Source: SZUA-186 sp041552135
Lineage (GTDB): Bacteria; Pseudomonadota; Gammaproteobacteria; UBA9214
Reading direction: 5' to 3'
DNA length: 12,085 nt
Assembly: GCA_041552135.1 (NCBI GenBank)
Contig: JBFELL010000085.1
Location: 1-12,085 of the forward strand
The position numbers and the translations under genes were made by a program. The notes beneath the pieces are model-generated. The model ran no database searches. It worked only from the letters and a program-made list of their open reading frames with translations, and was not told the origin of the DNA. The number at the start of each line of letters is the position of its first letter. Position 1 is the first letter of the stretch. Positions 1 through 4,885 of the stretch are shown here, piece after piece.

Positions 1-141
1 AAAGGGGGTGGGTACGCAGGCCTGAATGTCGGGATACTTAGGTACTCCTTGGTAAATATGCAATGCCTAGACTTGATTCCTGGTCTGTCCCCGTCGAGTG
101 CCCTGTGGTAGGGTCTTGCCAGCCGTTTTCAGAGCAGGTCA

Positions 142-1602
142 ATGACACAGAACACACTGTACTGGCACGATTACGAGACATTCGGGCTGGATCCGGCGCG
201 CGACCGGCCGGTGCAATTCGCCGGCATCCGCACCGACGAGGACCTCAACATCCTCGGCGAACCGCTGAATATCATGGCGCGGCCGGCACCGGATACCCTG
301 CCGCACCCGATATCGTCGCTGATTACCGGCATTACCCCGCAGCAAGCCCTGGAGCAGGGCCTGCCGGAGGCCGAATTTATCGCCCGTATTCTGGCCGAGT
401 TATCACAGCCCGGCACCTGCGGGGTGGGTTACAACTCGCTGCGCTTCGATGATGAAGTAACGCGCAATACCCTCTACCGCAACCTGTACAGTCCCTACGA
501 TCGCGAGTGGCAGAACGGCAATTCACGCTGGGATATCATCGACATGGTGCGCGCCTGCCATGATCTGCGCCCGGAGGGCATTGTCTGGCCCCGCCGCGCG
601 GATGCCGATCGGCCCAGCTTCAGACTTGAGGAACTCACCCTTGCCAACGGCATTGCCCATGAACAGGCACACGACGCCCTGTCCGACGTCTACGCCACCA
701 TTGCGATCGCGAAGCTGATCAGGGAAAAGCAGCCCAGGCTCTACGATTTTCTCTACCGGTTGCGGCGCAAGAAGGAGGTCCTCAAGTCCATCGACCTGAA
801 GGAGATGACGCCAGTCCTGCACACCTCGGGGATGTACGGTAGCGATCATGGCAGTACCCGTCTGGTGGTGCCGGTTTCCCCCCACCCGTCCAACAGCAAC
901 AGCATCATTGTCTTTGACCTCGCGCAGAGCCCCGATTTGCTGCTCGATCTCGGGGCGAAAACACTGCGGGAGCGTCTGTACACCGCAAGCGAGGATCTGC
1001 CCGAGGGGGTCGAGCGCCCGGCACTCAAGCAGGTCCTGATCAACAAGTGTCCGGTTATCGCACCGACCGCTACCCTGTCGGGCGATGCCGCGAAACGGCT
1101 CCGGATCGATCTCATCACGGGCATGCGCAACCGCCAGGCGCTGCTCCATGCGCGCAAGGCGATCCAGCAGAAAATTGCCGGAATATTCGAGCCGCGCGAG
1201 TTCGAGCCGGTTACCGACCCGGACCTGATGATCTATGCCGGCGGGTTCTTCAATGACAGTGACAAGGCGCTGATGAGCACTATTCACGATACCGGTCCAC
1301 AGGAACTGGGCCGGCAAGGCTGGAGCTTTGCGGACAGGCGTCTTCCGGAGATGCTGTTTCGTTACCGGGCGCGTAATTACCCGGAAACGCTCAGCGCCGA
1401 CGAGCAGGCGCAGTGGCTGGAACATTGTCGTGCCCGCCTGGTCGACGGGGAATCCGGTCACTTCACGTTTACGGATTTTCACGCCGAGATAGCGCAACTG
1501 CGCAGCGAGATGGCGGTGGATGATCAAAGAAACAAACTACTGGACGACGTGGCTGCCTTCGGCGACGGACTGGAGTCCTTCGTTCGATTGGCGGCTGAAT
1601 AA
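142..1602 (+). CDS. sbcB: Exodeoxyribonuclease I (3'-5' ssDNA exonuclease)
   Basis: This is a 486-residue protein, close to the 475 residues of E. coli exonuclease I. It degrades single-stranded DNA 3' to 5' in the cytoplasm, in recombination and mismatch repair. The DEDDh catalytic set is intact: D10 and E12 in WHDYETFG, D104 in YNSLRFDDEVTRN, and H177 and D182 in AHDALSDVYATI. The exonuclease domain covers about residues 5-190. The rest matches the SH3-like and C-terminal helical regions of the family, including the late motif ELGRQGWSFADRRLPEMLFRYRARNYPETL. The ATG follows a modest CAGG Shine-Dalgarno sequence, and translation from it starts directly in the first conserved block, so the start is secure. 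The gene stands alone and converges on the gene at 1656-2126. Family assignment is near certain; the biological role is known for the family, not shown here. Confidence 0.97.
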   Translation: MTQNTLYWHDYETFGLDPARDRPVQFAGIRTDEDLNILGEPLNIMARPAPDTLPHPISSLITGITPQQALEQGLPEAEFIARILAELSQPGTCGVGYNSLRFDDEVTRNTLYRNLYSPYDREWQNGNSRWDIIDMVRACHDLRPEGIVWPRRADADRPSFRLEELTLANGIAHEQAHDALSDVYATIAIAKLIREKQPRLYDFLYRLRRKKEVLKSIDLKEMTPVLHTSGMYGSDHGSTRLVVPVSPHPSNSNSIIVFDLAQSPDLLLDLGAKTLRERLYTASEDLPEGVERPALKQVLINKCPVIAPTATLSGDAAKRLRIDLITGMRNRQALLHARKAIQQKIAGIFEPREFEPVTDPDLMIYAGGFFNDSDKALMSTIHDTGPQELGRQGWSFADRRLPEMLFRYRARNYPETLSADEQAQWLEHCRARLVDGESGHFTFTDFHAEIAQLRSEMAVDDQRNKLLDDVAAFGDGLESFVRLAAE

Positions 1603-1611
1603 CCAGGGGGG

Positions 1612-1642
1612 CAGACCGCGTTTTCCATGAACACGCGGTCTG
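1612..1642. terminator. Hairpin between convergent genes, probable bidirectional terminator
   Basis: A perfect 10-bp GC-rich stem (CAGACCGCGT at 1612-1621 and ACGCGGTCTG at 1633-1642) closes an 11-nt loop. It begins nine bases after the sbcB stop and ends 13 bases before the stop of the oppositely oriented gene at 1656. Position and stem strength suit a shared terminator. Neither side has a clear T-run, so it may instead protect 3' ends or act with Rho. Confidence 0.5.
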
Positions 1643-1655
1643 ATGCGTGTGCCTG

Positions 1656-2126
1656 TCAGCGTCTCGGTATCCGTATCTCGAGCAGACCATCCGTCACCCG
1701 CGTTTCCAGTCCGGCCGCGTCGGCATCGCGCGGCAGCGGCAGCGTTCGCGAGAAACGCCCATACGTGCCGGCACGCGCGTTGCGCTGCCCGTCCCGCCAG
1801 TTCCGCCACGCCAGCGTTGCGGTCTCCAGACGGATGCGGCCGCGCCCTGTGCTAACGGTGATGTCCTCCGGGCTCATACCCCGGGTATGGATGCGCAGCA
1901 GGTAGCCATCCGCATCGCCGGCCTTTTCGATGCGAATTCCCGGCCGCTGATTGACACCCTGCCGGTAGCCATACGGCTGCTCCGCTCGGTAGCGGTGGCT
2001 GTCACCGTGGTAGTACTGACCGCTGTAGTACGGAGCGCGGTATCGCTCCGGCTGCTGCCACGCGAGCACGCCGGTCGTGCAGGCCAGCAACGCCAGCGAA
2101 ACCACGCTCAACAGAATCCTGATCAT
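1656..2126 (-). CDS. Exported Hsp20/alpha-crystallin-like protein
   Basis: This 156-residue protein has a hydrophobic signal sequence at residues 2-22. It can be read in two ways: a lipobox (LLAC, Cys16) or a signal peptidase I site (VLA at 20-22). Residues 24-56 form a linker rich in Tyr and Arg. Residues 63-156 resemble an alpha-crystallin domain: GYLLRIHTRGMSPEDITV matches the conserved Hsp20 strand and 'G..PEDI.V' motif, and YGRFSRTLPLP followed by DGLLEIRIP matches the family's end motif. The chain stops right after that last strand, so the C-terminal I-x-I extension is missing. The start was chosen because a perfect GGAGGAGG lies 6 nt upstream; an in-frame ATG seven codons earlier lacks this support. 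Cytoplasmic Hsp20 proteins are holdases for unfolded proteins; an envelope version of that role is inference. It lies 142 bp downstream of pcm on the same strand. Confidence 0.8.
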   Translation of the reverse strand: MIRILLSVVSLALLACTTGVLAWQQPERYRAPYYSGQYYHGDSHRYRAEQPYGYRQGVNQRPGIRIEKAGDADGYLLRIHTRGMSPEDITVSTGRGRIRLETATLAWRNWRDGQRNARAGTYGRFSRTLPLPRDADAAGLETRVTDGLLEIRIPRR

Positions 2127-2132
2127 AACAAA

Positions 2133-2140
2133 CCTCCTCC
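2133..2140 (-). promoter_or_regulatory. Strong ribosome binding site fixing the start at 2126
   Basis: The minus strand reads GGAGGAGG here, followed by 6 nt and an ATG at 2126. It is one of the two strongest Shine-Dalgarno sequences in the window and decides between two candidate starts of the exported Hsp20-like gene. It suggests high translation when the message is present. Confidence 0.8.
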
Positions 2141-2268
2141 CGGGCACCCGATCTGTACTGCCTCGCCAGAAGTTTACTCACTGCAGTCTCACTAATTTAC
2201 CACTTCCTTTCAAGGAAAGATGGACGGATTAAGGGATGAGAACCGGGATATCTTAACCGCCTGATCTA

Positions 2269-2949
2269 TCATCCGCCCCCCTGGTCTGCGCCGCCAGCCT
2301 CCTCCTGCATCGGCACAAAGGCGACGCCAAGGATTTCGCGTACATCGATGTGGTCACCCTCTCCCCGAGTAACCACGATAAGTTCCTGCGCCCCGTACGG
2401 ATCTCCCACGGGGATGACCAGGCGACCGCCGGTCACGAGCTGCTCGATCAGCGGTTGCGGGATGCGGGTCGCGGCAGCCGTCACGATGATGCCGTTGTAC
2501 GGGGCATGCTCGGGCCAGCCCGCATAGCCGTTGCCGATACGGCACTCGACATTGGTGTAGCCAAGCTCCTTCAGGCGCCCGGCCGATGCCTCGCCCAGCT
2601 CACTGACCACCTCGATGCTGTAGACCTGCCTGACCAGTCTGGAGAGGATCGCCGTCTGGTAGCCCGAGCCGGTGCCGATCTCGAGCACCACGTGATCGGC
2701 TTGCGTCTGCAGCAGGTCGGACATCAGCGCCACGATGTAGGGCTGCGATATCGTCTGGCCATAGCCGATGGGAAGCGGGCCGTTCTCGAAGGCGAAGTGC
2801 TTCATGTTGCCCGGCACAAACGCCTCGCGCGGCACCGCCTCCATGGCCTTCATCACCCGGGGATCAAGCGCACGCTTGCCGATCAGGCGGCTGGTGTATT
2901 CAACCTCCCGTTCTATATCGGCAATCATGCGCCGCATGGCCTTTTTCAT
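2269..2949 (-). CDS. pcm: Protein-L-isoaspartate O-methyltransferase
   Basis: A 226-residue SAM-dependent methyltransferase that starts repair of isoaspartyl residues in ageing proteins. The family signature is clear: GQTISQPYIVALM at about residues 64-76, with the Ser/Gln cap over the substrate, and motif I, VVLEIGTGSGYQTAIL, at 87-102 for SAM binding. IVTAAATRIPQPLIEQLVTGGRLVIPVG follows as the later methyltransferase motifs, and the length is normal. The start at 2949 has GGGAG four bases upstream; an ATG at 2970 would add seven residues and has a poorer ribosome site. In many proteobacteria pcm lies between surE and nlpD-rpoS. Here it stands instead between a NUDIX gene and an exported Hsp20-like gene, so this is a relocated or second copy. 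Sharing a strand with the chaperone-like gene suggests a protein-quality theme, but the 142-bp gap leaves an operon unproven. Confidence 0.95.
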   Translation of the reverse strand: MKKAMRRMIADIEREVEYTSRLIGKRALDPRVMKAMEAVPREAFVPGNMKHFAFENGPLPIGYGQTISQPYIVALMSDLLQTQADHVVLEIGTGSGYQTAILSRLVRQVYSIEVVSELGEASAGRLKELGYTNVECRIGNGYAGWPEHAPYNGIIVTAAATRIPQPLIEQLVTGGRLVIPVGDPYGAQELIVVTRGEGDHIDVREILGVAFVPMQEEAGGADQGGG

Positions 2950-2978
2950 GACACTCCCGGCTCGCCGCATCCCGGGGC

Positions 2979-3008
2979 GAGCGAATCCGTCGCTCCTGTT
3001 TTTATTTT
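2979..3008 (+). terminator. Hairpin plus T-tract before the NUDIX gene
   Basis: GAGCGA (2979-2984) and TCGCTC (2990-2995) form a 6-bp stem with a 5-nt loop. A longer register with one G-U pair is possible starting at 2974. It is followed by CTGTTTTTATTTT, the shape of a Rho-independent terminator on the plus strand. No plus-strand gene precedes it, so it might block antisense reading or act as a leader attenuator for the NUDIX gene that starts at 3034. Confidence 0.35.
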
Positions 3009-3033
3009 AGACGCGCTCTGCTAGTTTTTGGGC

Positions 3034-3492
3034 ATGAGCGTGCATAGCTGCGGCATCCTCCTGTTCCAGCGCACCGAAGGCGGGCTGCGGGTCTTGCTGG
3101 CGCATCCCGGCGGGCCATTCTGGGCAGGCAAGGACGACGGCGCCTGGTCGATTCCGAAGGGCCTGCCGGAACAAGGCGAAACGGCACTGGAAACCGCGCG
3201 ACGCGAGTTTCGGGAGGAGACCGGCTTCGAGGTCGAGGGAAGCTTCATCCCGCTCGGCGAACTGAAGCAGCCAGGCGGCAAGATCATCCATGCCTGGGCA
3301 CTGGAGCATGACCTGGACGTCACCCGGATACGCAGCAACACCTTCAGCCTCGAGTGGCCGCGACACTCGGGCAATGTCCGCGAATACCCCGAGATCGACG
3401 AGGGGCGCTGGTTCAGCCTCGGGGAGGCCAGGCTGAAAATCACCGCCGGCCAGGCCGGATTCCTCGACCGGCTGCTGGAACACCTGCAGTGA
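3034..3492 (+). CDS. NUDIX hydrolase
   Basis: A 152-residue single-domain NUDIX protein. The NUDIX box fits the GX5EX7REUXEEXGU pattern exactly: G43, E49, then R57-E58, E61-E62 and G64-F65, so the Mg2+-binding Glu residues are all present. Before it comes LLAHPGGPFWAGKDDGAWSIPKGL, a block seen in MutT-like and dinucleoside-polyphosphate-hydrolase-like members. Such enzymes cleave a nucleoside diphosphate linked to another moiety; the substrate here cannot be read from the sequence. A TTG at 3028 would add two residues, but the ATG at 3034 is preferred. Neither has a recognisable Shine-Dalgarno sequence. The gene diverges from pcm, with 84 bp between the two starts. No strong terminator follows; only a short GC-rich hairpin lies at 3528-3540. 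Confidence 0.92.
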   Translation: MSVHSCGILLFQRTEGGLRVLLAHPGGPFWAGKDDGAWSIPKGLPEQGETALETARREFREETGFEVEGSFIPLGELKQPGGKIIHAWALEHDLDVTRIRSNTFSLEWPRHSGNVREYPEIDEGRWFSLGEARLKITAGQAGFLDRLLEHLQ

Positions 3493-3543
3493 CCCGGCTG
3501 GTGTGCTGCGCGATAACGTTCTGCGTCGCGGCTGCGCCGCTTG

Positions 3544-3576
3544 TCGAACCCGACCCATTGAATATCGAGGGTTCGA
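3544..3576. repeat. 8-bp inverted repeat built of tRNA T-arm-like sequence
   Basis: TCGAACCC at 3544-3551 and GGGTTCGA at 3569-3576 are perfect inverted copies separated by 17 nt. The right arm lies in TATCGAGGGTTCGATTCC, which matches the T-arm of the tRNA-Ser gene in this window at 17 of 18 positions (but in the opposite orientation). A complete tRNA cannot be folded here: the T-stem has mismatches and no acceptor stem is present. It may be a tRNA-derived relic or a recombination or regulatory site. Confidence 0.5.
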
Positions 3577-3640
3577 TTCCACCAGCAACTACCCATGAAA
3601 AAAGGGGCACCATCTCCTGGCACCCGTGAATCAGCCACGT

Positions 3641-3674
3641 ATAACGCATTGCGTTATATAACGTTGTACGTTAT
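3641..3674. promoter_or_regulatory. Two abutting 17-bp palindromic operators of higBA
   Basis: ATAACGCATTGCGTTAT (3641-3657) is a perfect palindrome with 8-bp arms and one central base. ATAACGTTGTACGTTAT (3658-3674) follows with no gap and has 7-bp arms around three central bases. Both share the outer half-site ATAACG/CGTTAT. They overlap both the -35 and -10 elements just before the toxin gene. Antitoxins of the HigA/GraA type are known to repress their own operon through such palindromes, so HigA dimers binding here is the natural reading. Confidence 0.8.
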
Positions 3675-3677
3675 AGT
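3649..3677 (+). promoter_or_regulatory. Sigma-70 promoter of higBA, apparently leaderless
   Basis: TTGCGT at 3649-3654 and TATAGT at 3672-3677 are separated by exactly 17 bp. Transcription would be expected to begin near 3683-3685, at or next to the A of the toxin's ATG at 3684. No Shine-Dalgarno sequence precedes that ATG, in keeping with a leaderless message. The start site is inferred from spacing, not measured. Confidence 0.65.
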
Positions 3678-3683
3678 CAGTCC

Positions 3684-3965
3684 ATGATCCGGCACTTCAA
3701 GGACAAGGAAGCCCGGAGGATCCGGGAAGGGACGGTCTCCCGGAAGTTGCCCAAGGATATCCAGGCCGTTGCCCGCAGGAAACTCCGGATGCTGAACAAT
3801 GCACGATTGCTGAAGGACCTCAGGGTGCCCCCGGCCAATCGCCTCGAGGCTCTCAGGGGCGCCAGGAAAGGACAACACAGCATCCGGATCAATGACCAGT
3901 GGCGCATCTGCTTTGTATGGAAAAATGGCGATGCCGATGAAGTCGAGATCGTCGATTATCACTAG
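3684..3965 (+). CDS. higB: HigB/GraT-type RelE-family toxin
   Basis: A 93-residue basic protein of the RelE/HigB superfamily (plasmid maintenance killer type), a ribosome-dependent mRNA endonuclease in known members. Recognisable landmarks are the N-terminal IRHFKDKEARRI, the central LKDLRVPPANRLEALRGARKGQHSIRIN, and DQWRICFVWKNGDADEVEIVDYH at the end. Candidate active-site residues include H65, R68, W73, R74 and the terminal H93. Length is standard and the frame is intact, so it is probably functional. Toxin-before-antitoxin order is typical of higBA and graTA. Its ATG sits about one helical turn beyond a -10 box and lacks a ribosome site, implying leaderless translation, which may keep toxin yield low compared with the antitoxin. 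Codon use is less GC-rich than in neighbouring genes, consistent with horizontal acquisition. Confidence 0.93.
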   Translation: MIRHFKDKEARRIREGTVSRKLPKDIQAVARRKLRMLNNARLLKDLRVPPANRLEALRGARKGQHSIRINDQWRICFVWKNGDADEVEIVDYH

Positions 3966-3976
3966 GAGCACTTGCA

Positions 3977-4267
3977 ATGAAGAAACTGCCTAATGTTCAC
4001 CCGGGTGAGATCCTCCTCGAGGAATTTCTCAAGCCGATGGATATCAGCCAGAACCGCCTCGCCCGCGCCATGGGTGTTCCGCCACGGCGCATCAACGAGA
4101 TCGTCCATGGCAAGCGTTCCGTCACGGCAGATACCGCGCTCCGGCTTTCCCGTGCGCTGGGGACTACGGAACAGTTCTGGATGGGACTGCAGGCTGATTA
4201 CGACCTGGAAGAGGCCAGGAAGTCATCCGGCAATGAACTCGGGAAGATTGAGAACGTAGCAGCCTGA
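3977..4267 (+). CDS. higA: HigA/GraA-type XRE-family antitoxin
   Basis: A 96-residue antitoxin with an N-terminal helix-turn-helix. VHPGEILLEEFLKPMDISQNRLARAMGVPPRRINEIVHGKRSVTADTALRLSRALGTTEQFW is the family signature almost word for word, with the HTH at about residues 24-44. It should bind HigB directly and repress the operon by binding the palindromes at 3641-3674. It starts 11 bp after the higB stop, and its AGGAG begins within the higB stop codon region, so the two are translationally linked and the antitoxin has a real ribosome site while the toxin has none. Conserved length and full motifs indicate an active pair. Whether this locus stabilises nearby DNA or responds to stress cannot be read from sequence. 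Confidence 0.94.
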   Translation: MKKLPNVHPGEILLEEFLKPMDISQNRLARAMGVPPRRINEIVHGKRSVTADTALRLSRALGTTEQFWMGLQADYDLEEARKSSGNELGKIENVAA

Positions 4268-4305
4268 CGGGATGGAACAGGCCAGCAATGGTCCCGTTCC
4301 TGGCC
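4267..4305 (+). terminator. Alternative hairpins just after higA
   Basis: Three mutually exclusive pairings overlap here: ACGGGA/TCCCGT (4267-4272 with 4292-4297), GGAAC/GTTCC (4274-4278 with 4296-4300) and GGCCAG/CTGGCC (4280-4285 with 4300-4305). Position suggests a terminator for higBA, but there is no T-run, only GTGATTTCTCC after it. Confidence 0.35.
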
Positions 4306-4344
4306 GTGATTTCTCCTCAATCCTTAACCTGCAACGGCCGCAAG

Positions 4345-4353
4345 TTATCCACA
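4345..4353 (+). promoter_or_regulatory. Single perfect DnaA-box sequence
   Basis: TTATCCACA is identical to the consensus DnaA box. Only this one copy was seen in the gene-free stretch, with no cluster or AT-rich unwinding region, so it is not evidence of an origin. It may be chance or a titration site. Confidence 0.3.
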
Positions 4354-4460
4354 AGGTAGATTGTTGGTCACAAGCGCGTTTCCTGTGAGCGAACAACCTG
4401 TTAGCCCCGCGAATGCTTAACCCGTACCGAGGGTTCGCAGCTGCCGGAATGCCTACCTCA

Positions 4461-4570
4461 AATCGTCTCTATTCCCACATCTAATTTCGGGTAATGTACA
4501 TTCCACCTAAGGCCTTCATTCACTGTGTAAAACACGAAACGAACCAGCAAAATCGGCGTTAGAGACGATT
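4461..4570. repeat. 110-bp segment bounded by 11-bp perfect inverted repeats
   Basis: AATCGTCTCTA at 4461-4471 is matched exactly by TAGAGACGATT at 4560-4570. The 88 bases inside contain AATGTACATT and GTGTAAAACAC but no gene. The layout resembles a very small non-autonomous transposable element (MITE), or the closing stem of a structured RNA. No target-site duplication is seen at the outer edges (CTCA before, CGGG after), which weakens the transposon reading. Confidence 0.45.
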
Positions 4571-4705
4571 CGGGATTTCTTGGGAATTTCGCGAGAAACC
4601 GTTCGGTTTATGGGCCTGGATCAGCCCGCATATACCGTTTAACCTACTGAATTACCTAATTATTTGTCCTGCCCCGCGGAGACGCGGAACAGAGACCAGA
4701 CTTGT

Positions 4706-4796
4706 TGGCGGAGAGGGAGGGATTCGAACCCTCGATACGGTATTACCGTATACACACTTTCCAGGCGTGCTCCTTCAACCACTCGGACACCTCTCC
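4706..4796 (-). tRNA. tRNA-Ser, anticodon GGA
   Basis: The minus strand gives a complete 91-nt class II tRNA. The acceptor stem is GGAGAGG/CCTCTCC, followed by discriminator G and an encoded CCA. The anticodon loop is CTGGAAA with anticodon GGA at 4760-4762 (reads UCC and UCU). The long variable arm is ATACGGT/ACCGTAT, and the T-arm contains GAGGGTTCGAATCCCTC. It is very close to the enterobacterial serine tRNA of the same anticodon. A sigma-70 promoter lies 12 nt upstream of the expected transcript start. Its 3' end faces the gene-free stretch and higBA, the usual side on which tRNA-targeting elements integrate. A reading frame running across it on the plus strand is a tRNA artefact. Confidence 0.98.
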
Positions 4797-4814
4797 CGGG
4801 AAATCAGGCGCGCA

Positions 4815-4843
4815 AGGGTAAACCAGAACCTCTGGATATTCAA
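4815..4843 (-). promoter_or_regulatory. Promoter of tRNA-Ser, with a palindrome in the spacer
   Basis: On the minus strand TTGAAT (4838-4843) and TACCCT (4815-4820) are separated by exactly 17 bp. The expected start is near 4808, followed by a GC-rich GCGCGCC discriminator typical of stable-RNA promoters under stringent control. Within the spacer, CCAGA-ACC-TCTGG (4823-4835) is a perfect 13-bp inverted repeat. Its role, if any, is unknown. Confidence 0.65.
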
Positions 4844-4885
4844 ACCAGTGGATCGGCTGTGCCGTGGCGCAGGGCCCGGCGGCGA

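Larger units (their letters stand above)
4268..4705. other. Gene-free stretch between higBA and tRNA-Ser
   Basis: These 438 bases carry no convincing reading frame on either strand and look more AT-rich than the flanking genes. Visible structure, from left to right: hairpins after higA, one perfect DnaA-box sequence (4345-4353), a T-arm-like decamer CGAGGGTTCG (4428-4437), and an 11-bp inverted repeat (4461-4471 and 4560-4570). Then come a 10-bp palindrome AATGTACATT (4493-4502), AAACCG-TT-CGGTTT (4596-4609), and a GAGA-loop hairpin CCGCG/CGCGG (4674-4687) just beyond the tRNA 3' end. No integrase, transposase or known small RNA is recognisable. It could be a decayed insertion or hold an unannotated small RNA. 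Confidence 0.6.

Noticed and set aside
1..141. Promoter for sbcB
   Set aside because: Candidate boxes (TTGATT at 73-78, an extended -10-like TGGTAAATA near 51-59) do not pair with acceptable spacing, so none is listed.
523..1527. Long minus-strand reading frame inside sbcB
   Set aside because: It is antisense to a fully conserved exonuclease I and shows no recognisable domain; such frames are common in GC-rich DNA.
2208..2214. CTTGAAA on the minus strand upstream of the Hsp20-like gene as a sigma-32 -35 box
   Set aside because: No CCCCAT-like -10 lies at the right distance, so heat-shock control is not supported.
3513..3529. A third HigA operator upstream of higBA
   Set aside because: It begins ATAACGTT but matches only about 11 of 17 positions and is not palindromic.
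3440..3649. Minus-strand frames beginning near 3588-3649
   Set aside because: They run through the antisense of the NUDIX gene and the T-arm-like repeat; the GGIEPS-type peptide is typical of tRNA-related noncoding sequence.
4400..4570. Possible integron attC site
   Set aside because: GCTTAAC fits the RYYYAAC core, but no matching GTTRRRY partner exists (GTTAGAG and GTTAGCC fail), and no integrase or cassette structure is present.
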